Notes under the pieces: model-generated
Seen by the model: only the letters and a program-made list of their open reading frames with translations
The model's database searches: none
Told to the model about the DNA's origin: nothing
NCBI GenBank assembly: GCA_934167755.1
Contig: CAKPLT010000005.1
Location: 27,635 to 91,634, forward strand
From: an uncultured Clostridia bacterium
Lineage (GTDB): Bacteria > Bacillota > Clostridia > TANB77 > CAG-508
DNA length: 64,000 nucleotides
Direction of reading: 5' to 3'
Shown: positions 52,819 to 61,983 of the stretch, in pieces
How positions within the stretch are numbered: the stretch's first letter is position 1
How the letters are laid out: each line of letters opens with the position of its first letter
Program-made: the position numbers and the translations under genes

Positions 52819-54480
52819 TTAGAAAATTCCTAAGATTTTTCCATCTTCATCAATATCAATTTTTTCTGCAACTGGATTTTTAGGAAGTCCTGGCATTGTT
52901 GTTATTTTTCCTGCCAATACTACAATAAATCCTGCTCCTGCTTTTAATTTGACATCACTAATACTTATTTCAAATGGTTCATCACATTCCAAATTTTTAG
53001 GATTATCTGAAAATGAATATTGAGTTTTAGCTATACATACTGGTAAATTTCCATATCCCATTTCTTCAATTTTTTCAATTTTTTTTGCAGAATCTTCTGA
53101 ATATATTACTCCTTTTGCCCCATATACTTTCATTGCAACTTTATTGATTTTTTCAACTATTGTTTCATTTAAATCATATATATATTCAAATCTATTTTCT
53201 TTTTCTGAAATTTCTACAATTTGATTTGCTATATCAATTGCACCTTCTCCACCTTTTTTCCAGCTTTCAATAATGCTTGAAGGTATCTCTCTTTTGGCTA
53301 ATTCATTTTGTACAAATTCTAATTCTTCATCTGTGTCAGCATCAAATTTATTTATTGCAACTATAACATTTAATCCAAATTTTCCTCTTATATTATCAAT
53401 ATGTCTATATAAGTTACTCATTCCTTTTTCTAAACTATTCATATTTTTCTGTTTGATTTCGTCTTTCGATGCTCCACCGTGATATTTTAATGCTTTTATT
53501 GTTGCAACACATATAACAACATTAGGTATTATATTTGCTTCTCTACATTTTATATCTAAAAATTTTTCTGCTCCTAAATCTGCGCCAAAACCAGCCTCTG
53601 TAACAGTGTAGTCAGCCAATTTCATTGCCATTTTTGTTGCTATAATGGAATTACATCCATGTGCAATATTAGCAAATGGACCTCCATGTATAATTGCTGG
53701 TGTATGTTCTAATGTTTGAACTAAATTAGGCTTTATTGCGTCTTTTAATAAAACCATCATAGCACCTTCTGCTTTTATATCTCTTGCATAAATTGGTTCT
53801 TGTTTTTTATTATAACCAATAAGAATATTTCCTAATCTTTTTTTCAAATCTTTATTATCTTTTGCTAAGCACAATATTGCCATTACCTCTGAAGCAACTG
53901 ATATATCAAAACCATCTTCTCTTGGAACAATTTTACTTTCTCCTGATAATCCTGTGTTTACCTGTCTTAATTGTCTGTCGTTTAAGTCAACACATCTTTT
54001 CCATACAACTTTTTCTATTCCTAATTCATTTCCATGATATATATGATTATCTATCATTGCAGATAATAAATTATTAGCAGAAGTTATTGCATGTATGTCT
54101 CCAGTAAAATGTAAATTAATGTCTTCCATTGGTGCAATTTGTGCATGTCCTCCTCCTGTCGCTCCCCCTTTTACACCAAATACAGGTCCAAGTGATGGTT
54201 CTCTTAATGCTAATATTGATTTTTTTCCTATTTTTCTTAATCCGTCAGCAATTGCAATTGATATTGTTGTTTTTCCCTCTCCCAATGGTGTTGGACTCAT
54301 TGCAGTTACTAATATTAATTTACCATCTTTTTTATTTTGTAATTTTTTATTTATTTCTCTTGATATTTTTGCTTTATATTTTCCATACATTTCTATTTCG
54401 TCTTCTGTTATATCCAAATCTTTTGCAATTTCAGTAATTTTCTTTAGTTCTGTATTTCTAGCTATTTCAATATCTGTCAT
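52819..54480 (-). CDS. fhs: Formate-tetrahydrofolate ligase
   Basis: The protein is 553 aa. It forms 10-formyl-THF from formate, ATP and THF; it serves one-carbon metabolism and, in acetogens, the Wood-Ljungdahl methyl branch. P-loop TPLGEGKTTISI, FGVKGGATGGGHAQ, the LTGDIHAI-like HFTGDIHAITSANN and VATIKALKYHGG are family motifs. ATG 54480 fits the AAAGG site; the in-frame ATG at 54489 touches it. No other Wood-Ljungdahl genes are in the window. Confidence 0.97.
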   Translation of the reverse strand: MTDIEIARNTELKKITEIAKDLDITEDEIEMYGKYKAKISREINKKLQNKKDGKLILVTAMSPTPLGEGKTTISIAIADGLRKIGKKSILALREPSLGPVFGVKGGATGGGHAQIAPMEDINLHFTGDIHAITSANNLLSAMIDNHIYHGNELGIEKVVWKRCVDLNDRQLRQVNTGLSGESKIVPREDGFDISVASEVMAILCLAKDNKDLKKRLGNILIGYNKKQEPIYARDIKAEGAMMVLLKDAIKPNLVQTLEHTPAIIHGGPFANIAHGCNSIIATKMAMKLADYTVTEAGFGADLGAEKFLDIKCREANIIPNVVICVATIKALKYHGGASKDEIKQKNMNSLEKGMSNLYRHIDNIRGKFGLNVIVAINKFDADTDEELEFVQNELAKREIPSSIIESWKKGGEGAIDIANQIVEISEKENRFEYIYDLNETIVEKINKVAMKVYGAKGVIYSEDSAKKIEKIEEMGYGNLPVCIAKTQYSFSDNPKNLECDEPFEISISDVKLKAGAGFIVVLAGKITTMPGLPKNPVAEKIDIDEDGKILGIF

Positions 54481-54532
54481 ATTTTTCATCCCTTTCTAAA
54501 AACAGCCTAAGTAAAAAAATAATTTTTTAATT

Positions 54533-54973
54533 TTATGCAATCATACCAACCACAACACCTATAGTAGCACCAACTAACACTTGCAAAGGTGTATGTCCTA
54601 AAACTTCTACTAATCTTTCTTGTACTTCTACTCCTGAAAGTCCAGGTGTTTCTACAATTTTATTTAATAAATGTGCCTGTTTCCCTGCTGCTCTTCTTAC
54701 TCCTGCTGCATCATACATAACTACCATAGCAAAAATCAAGGCAACTGCAAATATTGGACTGTCTGTGCCTTCACTTCTACCTACTAATGTTGATAAGCAT
54801 GTAACAACTGCTGAATGAGAACTTGGCATTCCTCCTGCTCCTAAAATTCTTTTAAAATTGAATTTTTTTGTTGTTACTAAATCATATATTACTTTAAAAA
54901 TCTGTATACATAGCCATACTAAAAATGGTACATACAAATATTTATTTGTTATTGCCATTTGTAAATTGTTCAT
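54533..54973 (-). CDS. Divergent PAP2 family protein (YuiD-like)
   Basis: The protein is 146 aa. It has four or so membrane segments and the phosphatase-like motif GGMPSSHSAVV plus the HTPLQVLVG segment; this is the short DUF212/YuiD membrane family related to PAP2 lipid phosphatases. Its substrate is unknown. It lies between fhs and xseB. Confidence 0.9.
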   Translation of the reverse strand: MNNLQMAITNKYLYVPFLVWLCIQIFKVIYDLVTTKKFNFKRILGAGGMPSSHSAVVTCLSTLVGRSEGTDSPIFAVALIFAMVVMYDAAGVRRAAGKQAHLLNKIVETPGLSGVEVQERLVEVLGHTPLQVLVGATIGVVVGMIA

Positions 54974-54988
54974 TGCTCATTTCCTTCC

Positions 54989-55204
54989 TTATTCTTCTGT
55001 CTGAAAATTTTCTTCTTTTAAATCTCCATCTTTTTCTAATAAAATTGTTATCTTTTTTTCTGTTTCTTCTAGAATACTGTTGCATTGTTTTGCCATTTTC
55101 ATTCCTTCTTCAAATTTTTTTACAGATTCATCAAGATTCAAATTTCCATTTTCTAATTCTGTTACTATTGTTTCTAACTTTTTCATTGATTCTTCAAAAT
55201 TCAT
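54989..55204 (-). CDS. xseB: Exodeoxyribonuclease VII small subunit
   Basis: The protein is about 71 aa. NFEESMKKLETIVTELENG, LDESVKKFEEGMKMAKQC and LEETEKKITIL are typical. Together with XseA it degrades single-stranded DNA. A longer frame reaching 55246 overlaps the previous gene; ATG 55204 is preferred. Confidence 0.93.
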   Translation of the reverse strand: MNFEESMKKLETIVTELENGNLNLDESVKKFEEGMKMAKQCNSILEETEKKITILLEKDGDLKEENFQTEE

Positions 55205-55235
55205 ATTTTTATCATCCCTTCCTAAAGTCTCCAAT

Positions 55236-55697
55236 TTAGTATTCACTAATACTCCAATTGGTAGTATTAACTTCGTACCATTTAATTACTACAGCATCTT
55301 TTTTTACTGCAACATAATATTTGTCTCCATCTTTTTCTTCAATATTAAATGTTACAGACCCATCTTCTCCCCATTCCTTTTTTGCTAATTCTATAGCTTT
55401 TTCGTCTTTGCTTTGTGCTTGATTAGCTACATTTTCTTGTTCTGCTTCTTTTTCTTCTTCTCCAACATATTCTTCTTTTGCAGGTTCTTGTTCTTGTGAC
55501 AAGTTATCTTCCTTTTCTGTTGTTTCTTCTATATTAGTTTCTTTATTCTCTATTGTTGGTTTAGCAGTAGTTTCAACAGCATTTTTATTTTTTCTCATCT
55601 CTTCTTCATAAACTATTGAACCAATAACTATAGCTAAAGCAACTAATGCTAAAACAATTATCATTGTTAATATCTTTTGTTCTGTTTTCTTTTTCAT
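55236..55697 (-). CDS. Membrane-anchored hypothetical protein with acidic linker
   Basis: The protein is 153 aa. An N-terminal anchor (ILTMIIVLALVALAIVIGSIVY) is followed by a Glu-rich unordered linker (about 45-95) and a small C-terminal domain (AIELAKKEWGEDGSVTFNIEEKDGDKYYVAVK...VKWYEVN-like), similar to PepSY-like domains. It lies between xseA and xseB, an order not usual elsewhere. Function unknown. Confidence 0.75.
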   Translation of the reverse strand: MKKKTEQKILTMIIVLALVALAIVIGSIVYEEEMRKNKNAVETTAKPTIENKETNIEETTEKEDNLSQEQEPAKEEYVGEEEKEAEQENVANQAQSKDEKAIELAKKEWGEDGSVTFNIEEKDGDKYYVAVKKDAVVIKWYEVNTTNWSISEY

Positions 55698-55730
55698 CTC
55701 TTTTTCCTTTCTTTATTGCTTGTTGAAAAG

Positions 55731-56918
55731 TTATTCAATTACTGCAACTTTTTCTCCATCAACAAATTTAAGTTTTATTTTATCATTTTGTTGCAACTCT
55801 GCTGCACTTTTTATAATTTTTCCATCTTTCTCAGTCAATGTGTATCCTCTTGTTAGGGTCTTTAATGGACTTAATGCATCTAATTTTGTTACTAATTCTA
55901 CATATGATGTATGGTTATCTTTTTGAATATTTTTAATCTTTGTTACTAGTCTTTGAACATTTGAATCTAATAATACGCTTAAATCGCGATGTTTTCGTAA
56001 TGGATCAGTAAATACTCTTGATTTCATACATTTTTCATATCTTAGTCTCATAAGTTCAACTTGTTTTTTTAGTGATATTCTACATCTATTTTGATAATTA
56101 TTAATTTTTTGTTTTAATTCATAAACATCTGGTACAGCTAACTCTGCTGCTGCTGATGGCGTAGGTGCTCTTAAGTCTGCCACAAAATCTGCTATAGTAA
56201 AATCTGTTTCATGTCCAACTGCTGAAATTACAGGCAATTCTGATTCATATATTGCTCTTGCAACAATTTCTTCGTTAAATGGCCATAAGTCCTCAAGAGA
56301 TCCCCCTCCTCTACCAATTATTAATACATCTGCCAATTTTTTTTCATTCATTATTTTAATTTTTTCTGCTATCTGTTCTGCTGCTCCTGGTCCTTGTACT
56401 GGTACAGGTAATAATCGTATATACACATTAGGATTTCTTCTTGTTGATACATTTATTATATCTCTAATTACTGCACCTGTTTGCGAAGTTAATACTCCTA
56501 TTACTTTAGGATATAATGGAATTGGCTTTTTATGTAATTCATCAAATAATCCTTCTTTTTCTAATTTTGCTTTTAATTGTTCAAATTGCTCATGTAAATC
56601 TCCCATTCCGTCTTCCATCATTGTCTTTGCATATATTTGATAAACTCCATCTCTTTCGAATACAGATACACTGCCAAAAACCATTACTTTCATTCCATCT
56701 TTTGGTTTAAAAGCTAGCCTTTCAGCATAGCTTTTAAACATAATACATTTTATTAACGAGTTTTCGTCTTTTAATGTAAAATATAGATGTCCTGTGTAAT
56801 GGTTTTTAAAATTGGAGATTTCTCCTTTGACTAATATTGCGCCTAAGTTTTCATCCTCATCAAATTTATCCTTTAAGTATTTATTTAATTGTGTTACTGT
56901 TACTGCATTATATTTCAT
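55731..56918 (-). CDS. xseA: Exodeoxyribonuclease VII large subunit
   Basis: The protein is 395 aa. An OB-fold domain (AILVKGEISNFKNHYTGHLYFTLKD) is followed by the catalytic region (GVLTSQTGAVIRDI, GRGGGSLEDLWPFNEE, SAVGHETDFTIADFVADLRAPTPSAAAE). The C-terminal helical part is shorter than in E. coli. It pairs with XseB. Confidence 0.97.
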   Translation of the reverse strand: MKYNAVTVTQLNKYLKDKFDEDENLGAILVKGEISNFKNHYTGHLYFTLKDENSLIKCIMFKSYAERLAFKPKDGMKVMVFGSVSVFERDGVYQIYAKTMMEDGMGDLHEQFEQLKAKLEKEGLFDELHKKPIPLYPKVIGVLTSQTGAVIRDIINVSTRRNPNVYIRLLPVPVQGPGAAEQIAEKIKIMNEKKLADVLIIGRGGGSLEDLWPFNEEIVARAIYESELPVISAVGHETDFTIADFVADLRAPTPSAAAELAVPDVYELKQKINNYQNRCRISLKKQVELMRLRYEKCMKSRVFTDPLRKHRDLSVLLDSNVQRLVTKIKNIQKDNHTSYVELVTKLDALSPLKTLTRGYTLTEKDGKIIKSAAELQQNDKIKLKFVDGEKVAVIE

Positions 56919-56933
56919 TAGTTTATCTCCTTA

Positions 56934-57344
56934 TTAATTGTCTAATTCTTTAACTACACTTGCTAAAATTCCATTTATGAAATTTTTAGATGTTTCTTCT
57001 CCATATTTTTTTGCTAATTCTAAGCTTTCATTTATTGCTACTTTATATGGTATTTTTTTATATTTTATTTCATATATAGCAAGTTTTAATAAACTTAAAT
57101 CTATTTTTGATATCCTGTCAATTTTCCAATCAGCTTTTAGATTTTTTTCTATTAGCCCTTGTATTTCATCAATATTTTCTTTTATCCCAATTATTGCATC
57201 TTTTATATATTCTTTTGCTTCATTATCTTCTACTTCATTACATTCTAAATATAGTTCAATTTGTTCTTCTAAGTCTTCTGTTTTTTGAATTTCTAAACTA
57301 TATATTAATCTGAATGTTAGCTCTCTAATAGCTGACCTTTTCAT
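56934..57344 (-). CDS. nusB: Transcription antitermination factor NusB
   Basis: The protein is 136 aa. The all-helical NusB fold is seen: RELTFRLIYSLEIQ, RISKIDLSLLKLAIYEI, PYKVAINESLELAKKYG, FINGILASVV. It works with NusE/S10 at rRNA boxA sites. It comes after the Asp23/AmaP genes and before xseA. Confidence 0.95.
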   Translation of the reverse strand: MKRSAIRELTFRLIYSLEIQKTEDLEEQIELYLECNEVEDNEAKEYIKDAIIGIKENIDEIQGLIEKNLKADWKIDRISKIDLSLLKLAIYEIKYKKIPYKVAINESLELAKKYGEETSKNFINGILASVVKELDN

Positions 57345-57365
57345 TTTGATAGTTTTCTCCTCTCA

Positions 57366-57569
57366 TTATAATCTATCAATAAAATCTTTTAATTTAATTT
57401 TTACTTCATCTTTATTTTTTTGTATATAATTTCCAACAAATGCTCCCATTAATATAAGTACAATTCCTATCATTAGTTCATATAGTCTTGTACATAATAT
57501 TAATATTGCAACTATCACTCCAATTATTGCTCCTAAGTATTTAGATAAAAATTCTTTAAAACTTTCCAT
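57366..57569 (-). CDS. DUF2273 small membrane protein
   Basis: The protein is 67 aa with two membrane segments (GAIIGVIVAILILCTRLYELMI and GIVLILMGAFVGN). It is the small partner often found with AmaP and Asp23 in Firmicutes and probably helps place Asp23 at the membrane. Confidence 0.85.
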   Translation of the reverse strand: MESFKEFLSKYLGAIIGVIVAILILCTRLYELMIGIVLILMGAFVGNYIQKNKDEVKIKLKDFIDRL

Positions 57570-57580
57570 TTTCTATCATC

Positions 57581-58135
57581 CTATTCTTTACTTTTTTTAA
57601 CTTCTTGCAAACTTGTTATTTTTACATTAACTTCTTGAACATCTAAATCTGATACTTTTTTAACTTCTTCTTTTATTTTGTTTTGTAAATTACTTGCAAG
57701 TTCTTTTATAACTATATTTTCATATACTGATAAAAATAATGTTATTCTTAATTGATTTTCACTATTTACATCTATTCTTGTATGGCAATCTTTTACATTA
57801 TTAAATCCGGCTACTGCATTTTTTACAATATTATCAATTGTTTCTTTTGATATCATTAGTTGTCCATTTTCATTTTTTAATAATACTCCTTGTGTTTCTT
57901 TTACTTTTTCTTTAGATTTTTCATCAAAAAATACACATTTTATTGATAATAATATAAATGCAACACTTACTCCTAATGTTATTTTTGATGATATTTCCCC
58001 TGTTACTAATGCATACATCATATCTGTAACTACATCAAAATCAATCCAATTAAATACTAATAAACTCAACACTACTGATAATAATATTATTATATATGAA
58101 TATACTATTAATGCAAATCTTTCTAAAAATTTCAT
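57581..58135 (-). CDS. amaP: Alkaline shock response membrane anchor protein AmaP
   Basis: The protein is 184 aa. Two N-terminal membrane segments (about 7-30 and 48-66) are followed by an Asp23-like domain (about 95-175, ISKETIDNIVKNAVAGFNNVKD...). It anchors Asp23 to the membrane in staphylococci. It lies between Asp23 and the DUF2273 gene. Confidence 0.88.
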   Translation of the reverse strand: MKFLERFALIVYSYIIILLSVVLSLLVFNWIDFDVVTDMMYALVTGEISSKITLGVSVAFILLSIKCVFFDEKSKEKVKETQGVLLKNENGQLMISKETIDNIVKNAVAGFNNVKDCHTRIDVNSENQLRITLFLSVYENIVIKELASNLQNKIKEEVKKVSDLDVQEVNVKITSLQEVKKSKE

Positions 58136-58166
58136 ATTAATTCATCCTCTCTTAGTACAAATTATA

Positions 58167-58616
58167 TTATTCTTCTTTTGCCCCTTCATTTTCTTCATTA
58201 TTGTTTTCTTCTTTTTCGTCTCTCTCAGTTTTTACACCTTGAACATGAACATTTACTTCTGCAACTTTTAATCCTGTCATGTTTTCTACTGATTTTTTTA
58301 CTCTGTTTTGAATTTCAAATGCTACATCTGGAATTCTTGCACCATACTCAACTATAATGTTTACATCAATTCTTACTTCTTTTTCATCTGTATCTACTTT
58401 TATTCCTTTTGATAAACTTTTCTTTCCACTAAATACTTCTGATATTCCTCCTGCAAATCCTCCTGCCATTCCTGCAACACCAGGTACTTCTGATACAGCA
58501 ACACCTGCTATTACTGCAACTACATCATTTGCTATTTTTATTCCATCATTTGATCCTTCTGTATTTTCCTCGATTTCTACTATTTCTTCTTTTTTTTCTT
58601 CTTGGTTTTCTTCCAT
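58167..58616 (-). CDS. Asp23/Gls24 family envelope stress response protein
   Basis: The protein is about 149 aa. The Asp23 domain (GIKIANDVVAVIAGVAVSEVPGV, VDTDEKEVRIDVNIIVEYG, VNVHVQGV) lies between acidic Glu-rich tails at both ends. It associates with the membrane through AmaP under envelope stress. ATG 58616 has an AAAGGAGG site. Confidence 0.92.
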   Translation of the reverse strand: MEENQEEKKEEIVEIEENTEGSNDGIKIANDVVAVIAGVAVSEVPGVAGMAGGFAGGISEVFSGKKSLSKGIKVDTDEKEVRIDVNIIVEYGARIPDVAFEIQNRVKKSVENMTGLKVAEVNVHVQGVKTERDEKEENNNEENEGAKEE

Positions 58617-58713
58617 ATTCTTATCCTCCTTTAGATAATTTTTTCTTTTATAGTATATCAATTTTTTTCTTTTTTTACAACTCTTTTTATTAAGATTTTA
58701 CAAAAGATTCACA

Positions 58714-60153
58714 TTAATATTGCCTTCCCCAAATGACCATTTTATCTGCTTTTTTACCACAACATACACATGTTTCTCCAATATGTTCTTGTTCAAATGG
58801 CATACATCTAGACTTTGCAGATGTCAATTCTTTTATTTTTTCTTCACATTCTGCACTTCCACACCACATTGCTTTAATAAATCCTTGTTCTTTGTTCATA
58901 TTTGCTTGGAATTCTTCTAAGTTATGCGCAATTGTTGTTTTTGCTTCCATTCTTTTTTTACATGTATCATACATATTTTGTTGAATTTCATCTAATAATT
59001 CAGTTATTTTTTCTTCCAACTCGTCTAATTTTACTGTTATTTTTTCAAATGTATCTCTTCTTACTAATACACATTCTTCATTTTCAATATCTCTTGGTCC
59101 CATTTCTAGTCTAAGTGGAATTCCTCTCATTTCTGAATCATTGAATTTAACTCCTGGTGATACTTTTTTTCTGAAATCTGCTTCTACTCTAAATTTTGTT
59201 TTTAATCTATGATAAATTGCTGAAGCTTTTTCTTCTACTCCTTCTTTATGTTGTGCAATAGGAATTACTTCAACTTGTATTGGTGCAACTTTTGGTGGTA
59301 GTTTTAATCCTCTGTCATCACCATGTGCCATTATTATAGCTCCAATTAGTCTTGTTGTAGCCCCCCATGATGTTTGGTATGCATATTCTTGTTTTCCTTC
59401 TCTGTTTTGAAACTTAACATTAAATGGTTTTGTAAAGTTTTGTCCAAAATAGTGTGATGTTGCAGATTGAAGTGCTTTTCCATCATACATCATAGTTTCT
59501 ATAGTATATGTTTCTTCTGCTCCTGCAAATTTTTCGGATTCCGTTTTTATTCCTTTTATTACTGGAATTGCAAGTAAATTTTCTAATACATCTGCATATA
59601 TATCTAGCATTTGTAATGTTCTTTCTCTTGCTTCTTGTTCTGTTTCATGTATTGTATGTCCTTCTTGCCATAAAAATTCTCTTGAACGCAAAAAAGGTCT
59701 TGTTTCTTTTTCCCATCTTAGTACACTACACCATTGATTATATACAAATGGTAAATCTGTCCAAGACTTTAACCATTTTGAGTACATTGTTGTTATTATT
59801 GTTTCTGATGTTGGCCTTACACATAATCTTTCATCTAGTTTTTCTCCACCAGCTTCTGTTACCCAAGCAACTTCTGGTGCAAATCCTTCAACATGGTCTT
59901 TTTCTTTTTGTAATAAACTTTCTGGTATTAATACAGGAAAATATGTATTTTGTACTCCTGTTTCTTTAAATTTTTTGTCTGTATAATTTTGGATGTTTTC
60001 CCATATTGCATATCCATATGGCCTTATTGCTATACATCCTTTTGTATCTGTATAGTCAGCTAATTCTGCTTTTATAACAATATCTGTGTACCATTGTGCA
60101 AAATCGTCATCTATATTTGTAATTTCTTTTACATAATTTTTATTATCTGCCAT
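58714..60153 (-). CDS. proS: Prolyl-tRNA synthetase, short archaeal/eukaryotic-type
   Basis: The protein is 479 aa. There is no bacterial editing insertion. Motif 1-2 regions are FPVLIPESLL and RWEKETRPFLRSREFLWQEGHT, motif 3 is GATTRLIGAIIMAHGDDRGL. The C-terminal zinc-binding-like part holds CGSAECEEKI and CVCCGKKAD. This type 3 form occurs in several Clostridia, Mycoplasma and others. No T-box was seen before it. Confidence 0.97.
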   Translation of the reverse strand: MADNKNYVKEITNIDDDFAQWYTDIVIKAELADYTDTKGCIAIRPYGYAIWENIQNYTDKKFKETGVQNTYFPVLIPESLLQKEKDHVEGFAPEVAWVTEAGGEKLDERLCVRPTSETIITTMYSKWLKSWTDLPFVYNQWCSVLRWEKETRPFLRSREFLWQEGHTIHETEQEARERTLQMLDIYADVLENLLAIPVIKGIKTESEKFAGAEETYTIETMMYDGKALQSATSHYFGQNFTKPFNVKFQNREGKQEYAYQTSWGATTRLIGAIIMAHGDDRGLKLPPKVAPIQVEVIPIAQHKEGVEEKASAIYHRLKTKFRVEADFRKKVSPGVKFNDSEMRGIPLRLEMGPRDIENEECVLVRRDTFEKITVKLDELEEKITELLDEIQQNMYDTCKKRMEAKTTIAHNLEEFQANMNKEQGFIKAMWCGSAECEEKIKELTSAKSRCMPFEQEHIGETCVCCGKKADKMVIWGRQY

Positions 60154-60180
60154 AATGCTTCTCCTTTTTAATTTTTATTC

Positions 60181-60783
60181 TTATTTATTACTATCTTCTA
60201 ACTCTTGCTCACCCTTTTGGGGCATAGGAGCCTCTTCTATTAATTCATCAATTACAATTTGTCTGTTTGCATCAAGTTTATACCTTGGTAATTCAGGTAA
60301 ATTTGCTAAACTCTCATATCCAAACATCTTTAAAAATTCTGTTGTTGTTTTGTATGTTGTTGGCCTTCCAGGTAAGTCTGCTTTTCCTGCATCTTCTATT
60401 AAGCCATAATCTAATAATTTATATATTGTTGCATCACTATTTACACCTCTTATTGCTTCTATTTCTGCTCTTGTTGTTCTTTGGTTGTATGCAATTATTG
60501 CAAGTGTTTCCAGTGCTGCTGTTGATAAATTGGGCTTTGTTCTTTTATCTAAAATTGGATATATGTATTCATAATATTCTTTTTTTGTACATAATTGATA
60601 TCCGTTTTCTATTTTTATTAATTCTATTCCTCTTGTTTTGTAATCTTCTTTCATATTTTCTATTATTTCTTCAATTTGATTTTTGTCTATTTCTAATACT
60701 AATACTAATTCTTCTATTGTTACCATTCTTCCCGCCGCAAATAGTATTGCTTCTATTATCTCTTTTATTTTTTGTATTTCCAT
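60181..60783 (-). CDS. scpB: Segregation and condensation protein B
   Basis: The protein is 200 aa. Two winged-helix domains: EAILFAAGRMVTIEELVLVLEID and LSTAALETLAIIAYNQRTTRAEIEAIRGVNSDATIYKLLDYGLIEDAG. It binds ScpA and Smc for chromosome condensation. ScpA itself is not in the window. It lies just upstream of proS. Confidence 0.96.
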   Translation of the reverse strand: MEIQKIKEIIEAILFAAGRMVTIEELVLVLEIDKNQIEEIIENMKEDYKTRGIELIKIENGYQLCTKKEYYEYIYPILDKRTKPNLSTAALETLAIIAYNQRTTRAEIEAIRGVNSDATIYKLLDYGLIEDAGKADLPGRPTTYKTTTEFLKMFGYESLANLPELPRYKLDANRQIVIDELIEEAPMPQKGEQELEDSNK

Positions 60784-60839
60784 ATTTTTATCATTCCTAC
60801 TCTTTATTTTAACGGCTCTATTTTCTCATATTTTTTACT

Positions 60840-60983
60840 TTATGTCAAGGTTTTAAGTGTAAAAGAAATGTTCTTTTCTTCAATTTTTAATAGTTTCTTT
60901 CCTAGGTCTTTCCCTTTTTCATTTATTAGTGTTATTGTTCTTTCATTTATCGAAATATTTTTCATTATTACTTTCTTTTTCAT
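60840..60983 (-). CDS. Small basic 47-aa ORF
   Basis: It starts at ATG 60983 behind GAGGAAAATTTT and encodes MKKKVIMKNISINERTITLI and so on, ending FTLKTLT. It is basic, without a hydrophobic segment, and could form a beta hairpin. I recognise no family. It sits 56 bp before scpB in the same direction. Small size and a medium ribosome site make it a moderate call. Confidence 0.45.
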   Translation of the reverse strand: MKKKVIMKNISINERTITLINEKGKDLGKKLLKIEEKNISFTLKTLT

Positions 60984-61060
60984 AAAATTTTCCTCTATAT
61001 TACTAATGCATATTATAACATTTAAAATGAACTATTATTTTTTAGTTGTATAAAAATAAT

Positions 61061-61092
61061 AATTTCGTAGTTTTATTACAAACTACGAAATT
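61061..61092. terminator. Bidirectional terminator
   Basis: A perfect 13-bp stem AATTTCGTAGTTT/AAACTACGAAATT has T or A runs on both sides. It closes the PLC-like gene on the minus strand. Confidence 0.75.
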
Positions 61093-61121
61093 GAAAGTTT
61101 TTTCAGATTAATTATTACTGG

Positions 61122-61802
61122 TTAAATGCTTTTCATTACATTTTCAATAATGCTTTTCATATCATCATTGAGAGGATCAAATGTCCTTAAATAATCAATA
61201 GTATTTTTAAGAAGTGACCAATCAACATATGTTAAGTCTCCTCCTGTAATAAACTTGACAACACCAAGTTCCTTAACCTCATCAGGTAATTGAATATCTG
61301 GATATGCTTTGCAAACAAGTACATTGGTTTTATCCCAATCTTCATGTAATTTTTTAATCTCAATTTTCTTACATTCCTCCATATTCAAATGTTCCTTATT
61401 TTCCTCAAAAATTTTTTGGAACTTGTCATCAATGTTCAAGCGTGTATATATAATTGCATCTGTTAAAAGATGCCAAACATACCCTCTATAAAATGGGTTT
61501 GCTTTTTGACTACAAGATAAGCTATCCCAGCATACCTTAACATTTGGGTTACTGCTCAATCCAAAATGAAGTCCTTCATCGCTGTTAGCACTTTCTTTTT
61601 GCTGAATACGAATTTTTAATTCACCATACTCAGGCATGTCTCTAGTCCGAAGAGTTTCATATTTAACTTGAGCCTTTTCAATTCCTCCACAAAATTTGAC
61701 ATGTTTCTTCAAGATGTCAGGTGCCTCTACTCCAAGAACAAAACTCCGATTCTCCAAAGAGTTCGCTCCACAAGAGGCAAGATGAATACAATAACCAGGC
61801 AT
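61122..61802 (-). CDS. Zinc-dependent phospholipase C-like protein
   Basis: The protein is 226 aa. The start MPGYCIHLAS, LGVEAPDILKKH, HFGLSSNPNVKVCWDSL and the helix YRGYVWHLLTDAIIYTRL match the short intracellular family related to zinc-dependent phospholipase C (PF00882-type), with His/Asp residues that could bind metal. There is no signal peptide, so a secreted lipase is unlikely. Codon use looks less AT-biased than its neighbours, perhaps a recent acquisition. Stands alone. Confidence 0.65.
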   Translation of the reverse strand: MPGYCIHLASCGANSLENRSFVLGVEAPDILKKHVKFCGGIEKAQVKYETLRTRDMPEYGELKIRIQQKESANSDEGLHFGLSSNPNVKVCWDSLSCSQKANPFYRGYVWHLLTDAIIYTRLNIDDKFQKIFEENKEHLNMEECKKIEIKKLHEDWDKTNVLVCKAYPDIQLPDEVKELGVVKFITGGDLTYVDWSLLKNTIDYLRTFDPLNDDMKSIIENVMKSI

Positions 61803-61887
61803 AATACTATTCTCCTTTCATTATACTATAAATATATAAAATTATATCGTATTTTATTTGTTATGTCAATCTGCATTTGATATTATT

Positions 61888-61983
61888 TTAGGGTCTTCTG
61901 TTATAAGCTGAAATTATCGTAATAACTAGAAATAATGCAAATTCTGTTGCTATATATTTTATTATTTTTTGCGTTGTTGTCAT
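61888..61983 (-). CDS. 31-aa membrane micro-ORF overlapping the LiaF-like gene
   Basis: The ATG overlaps the TGA of the upstream gene (ATGA), giving coupled translation. It encodes MTTTQKIIKYIATEFALFLV followed by ITIISAYNRRP: one membrane helix and a basic end. Too short for a homology claim, but the overlap, clean stop and single-helix pattern support it. Confidence 0.5.
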   Translation of the reverse strand: MTTTQKIIKYIATEFALFLVITIISAYNRRP

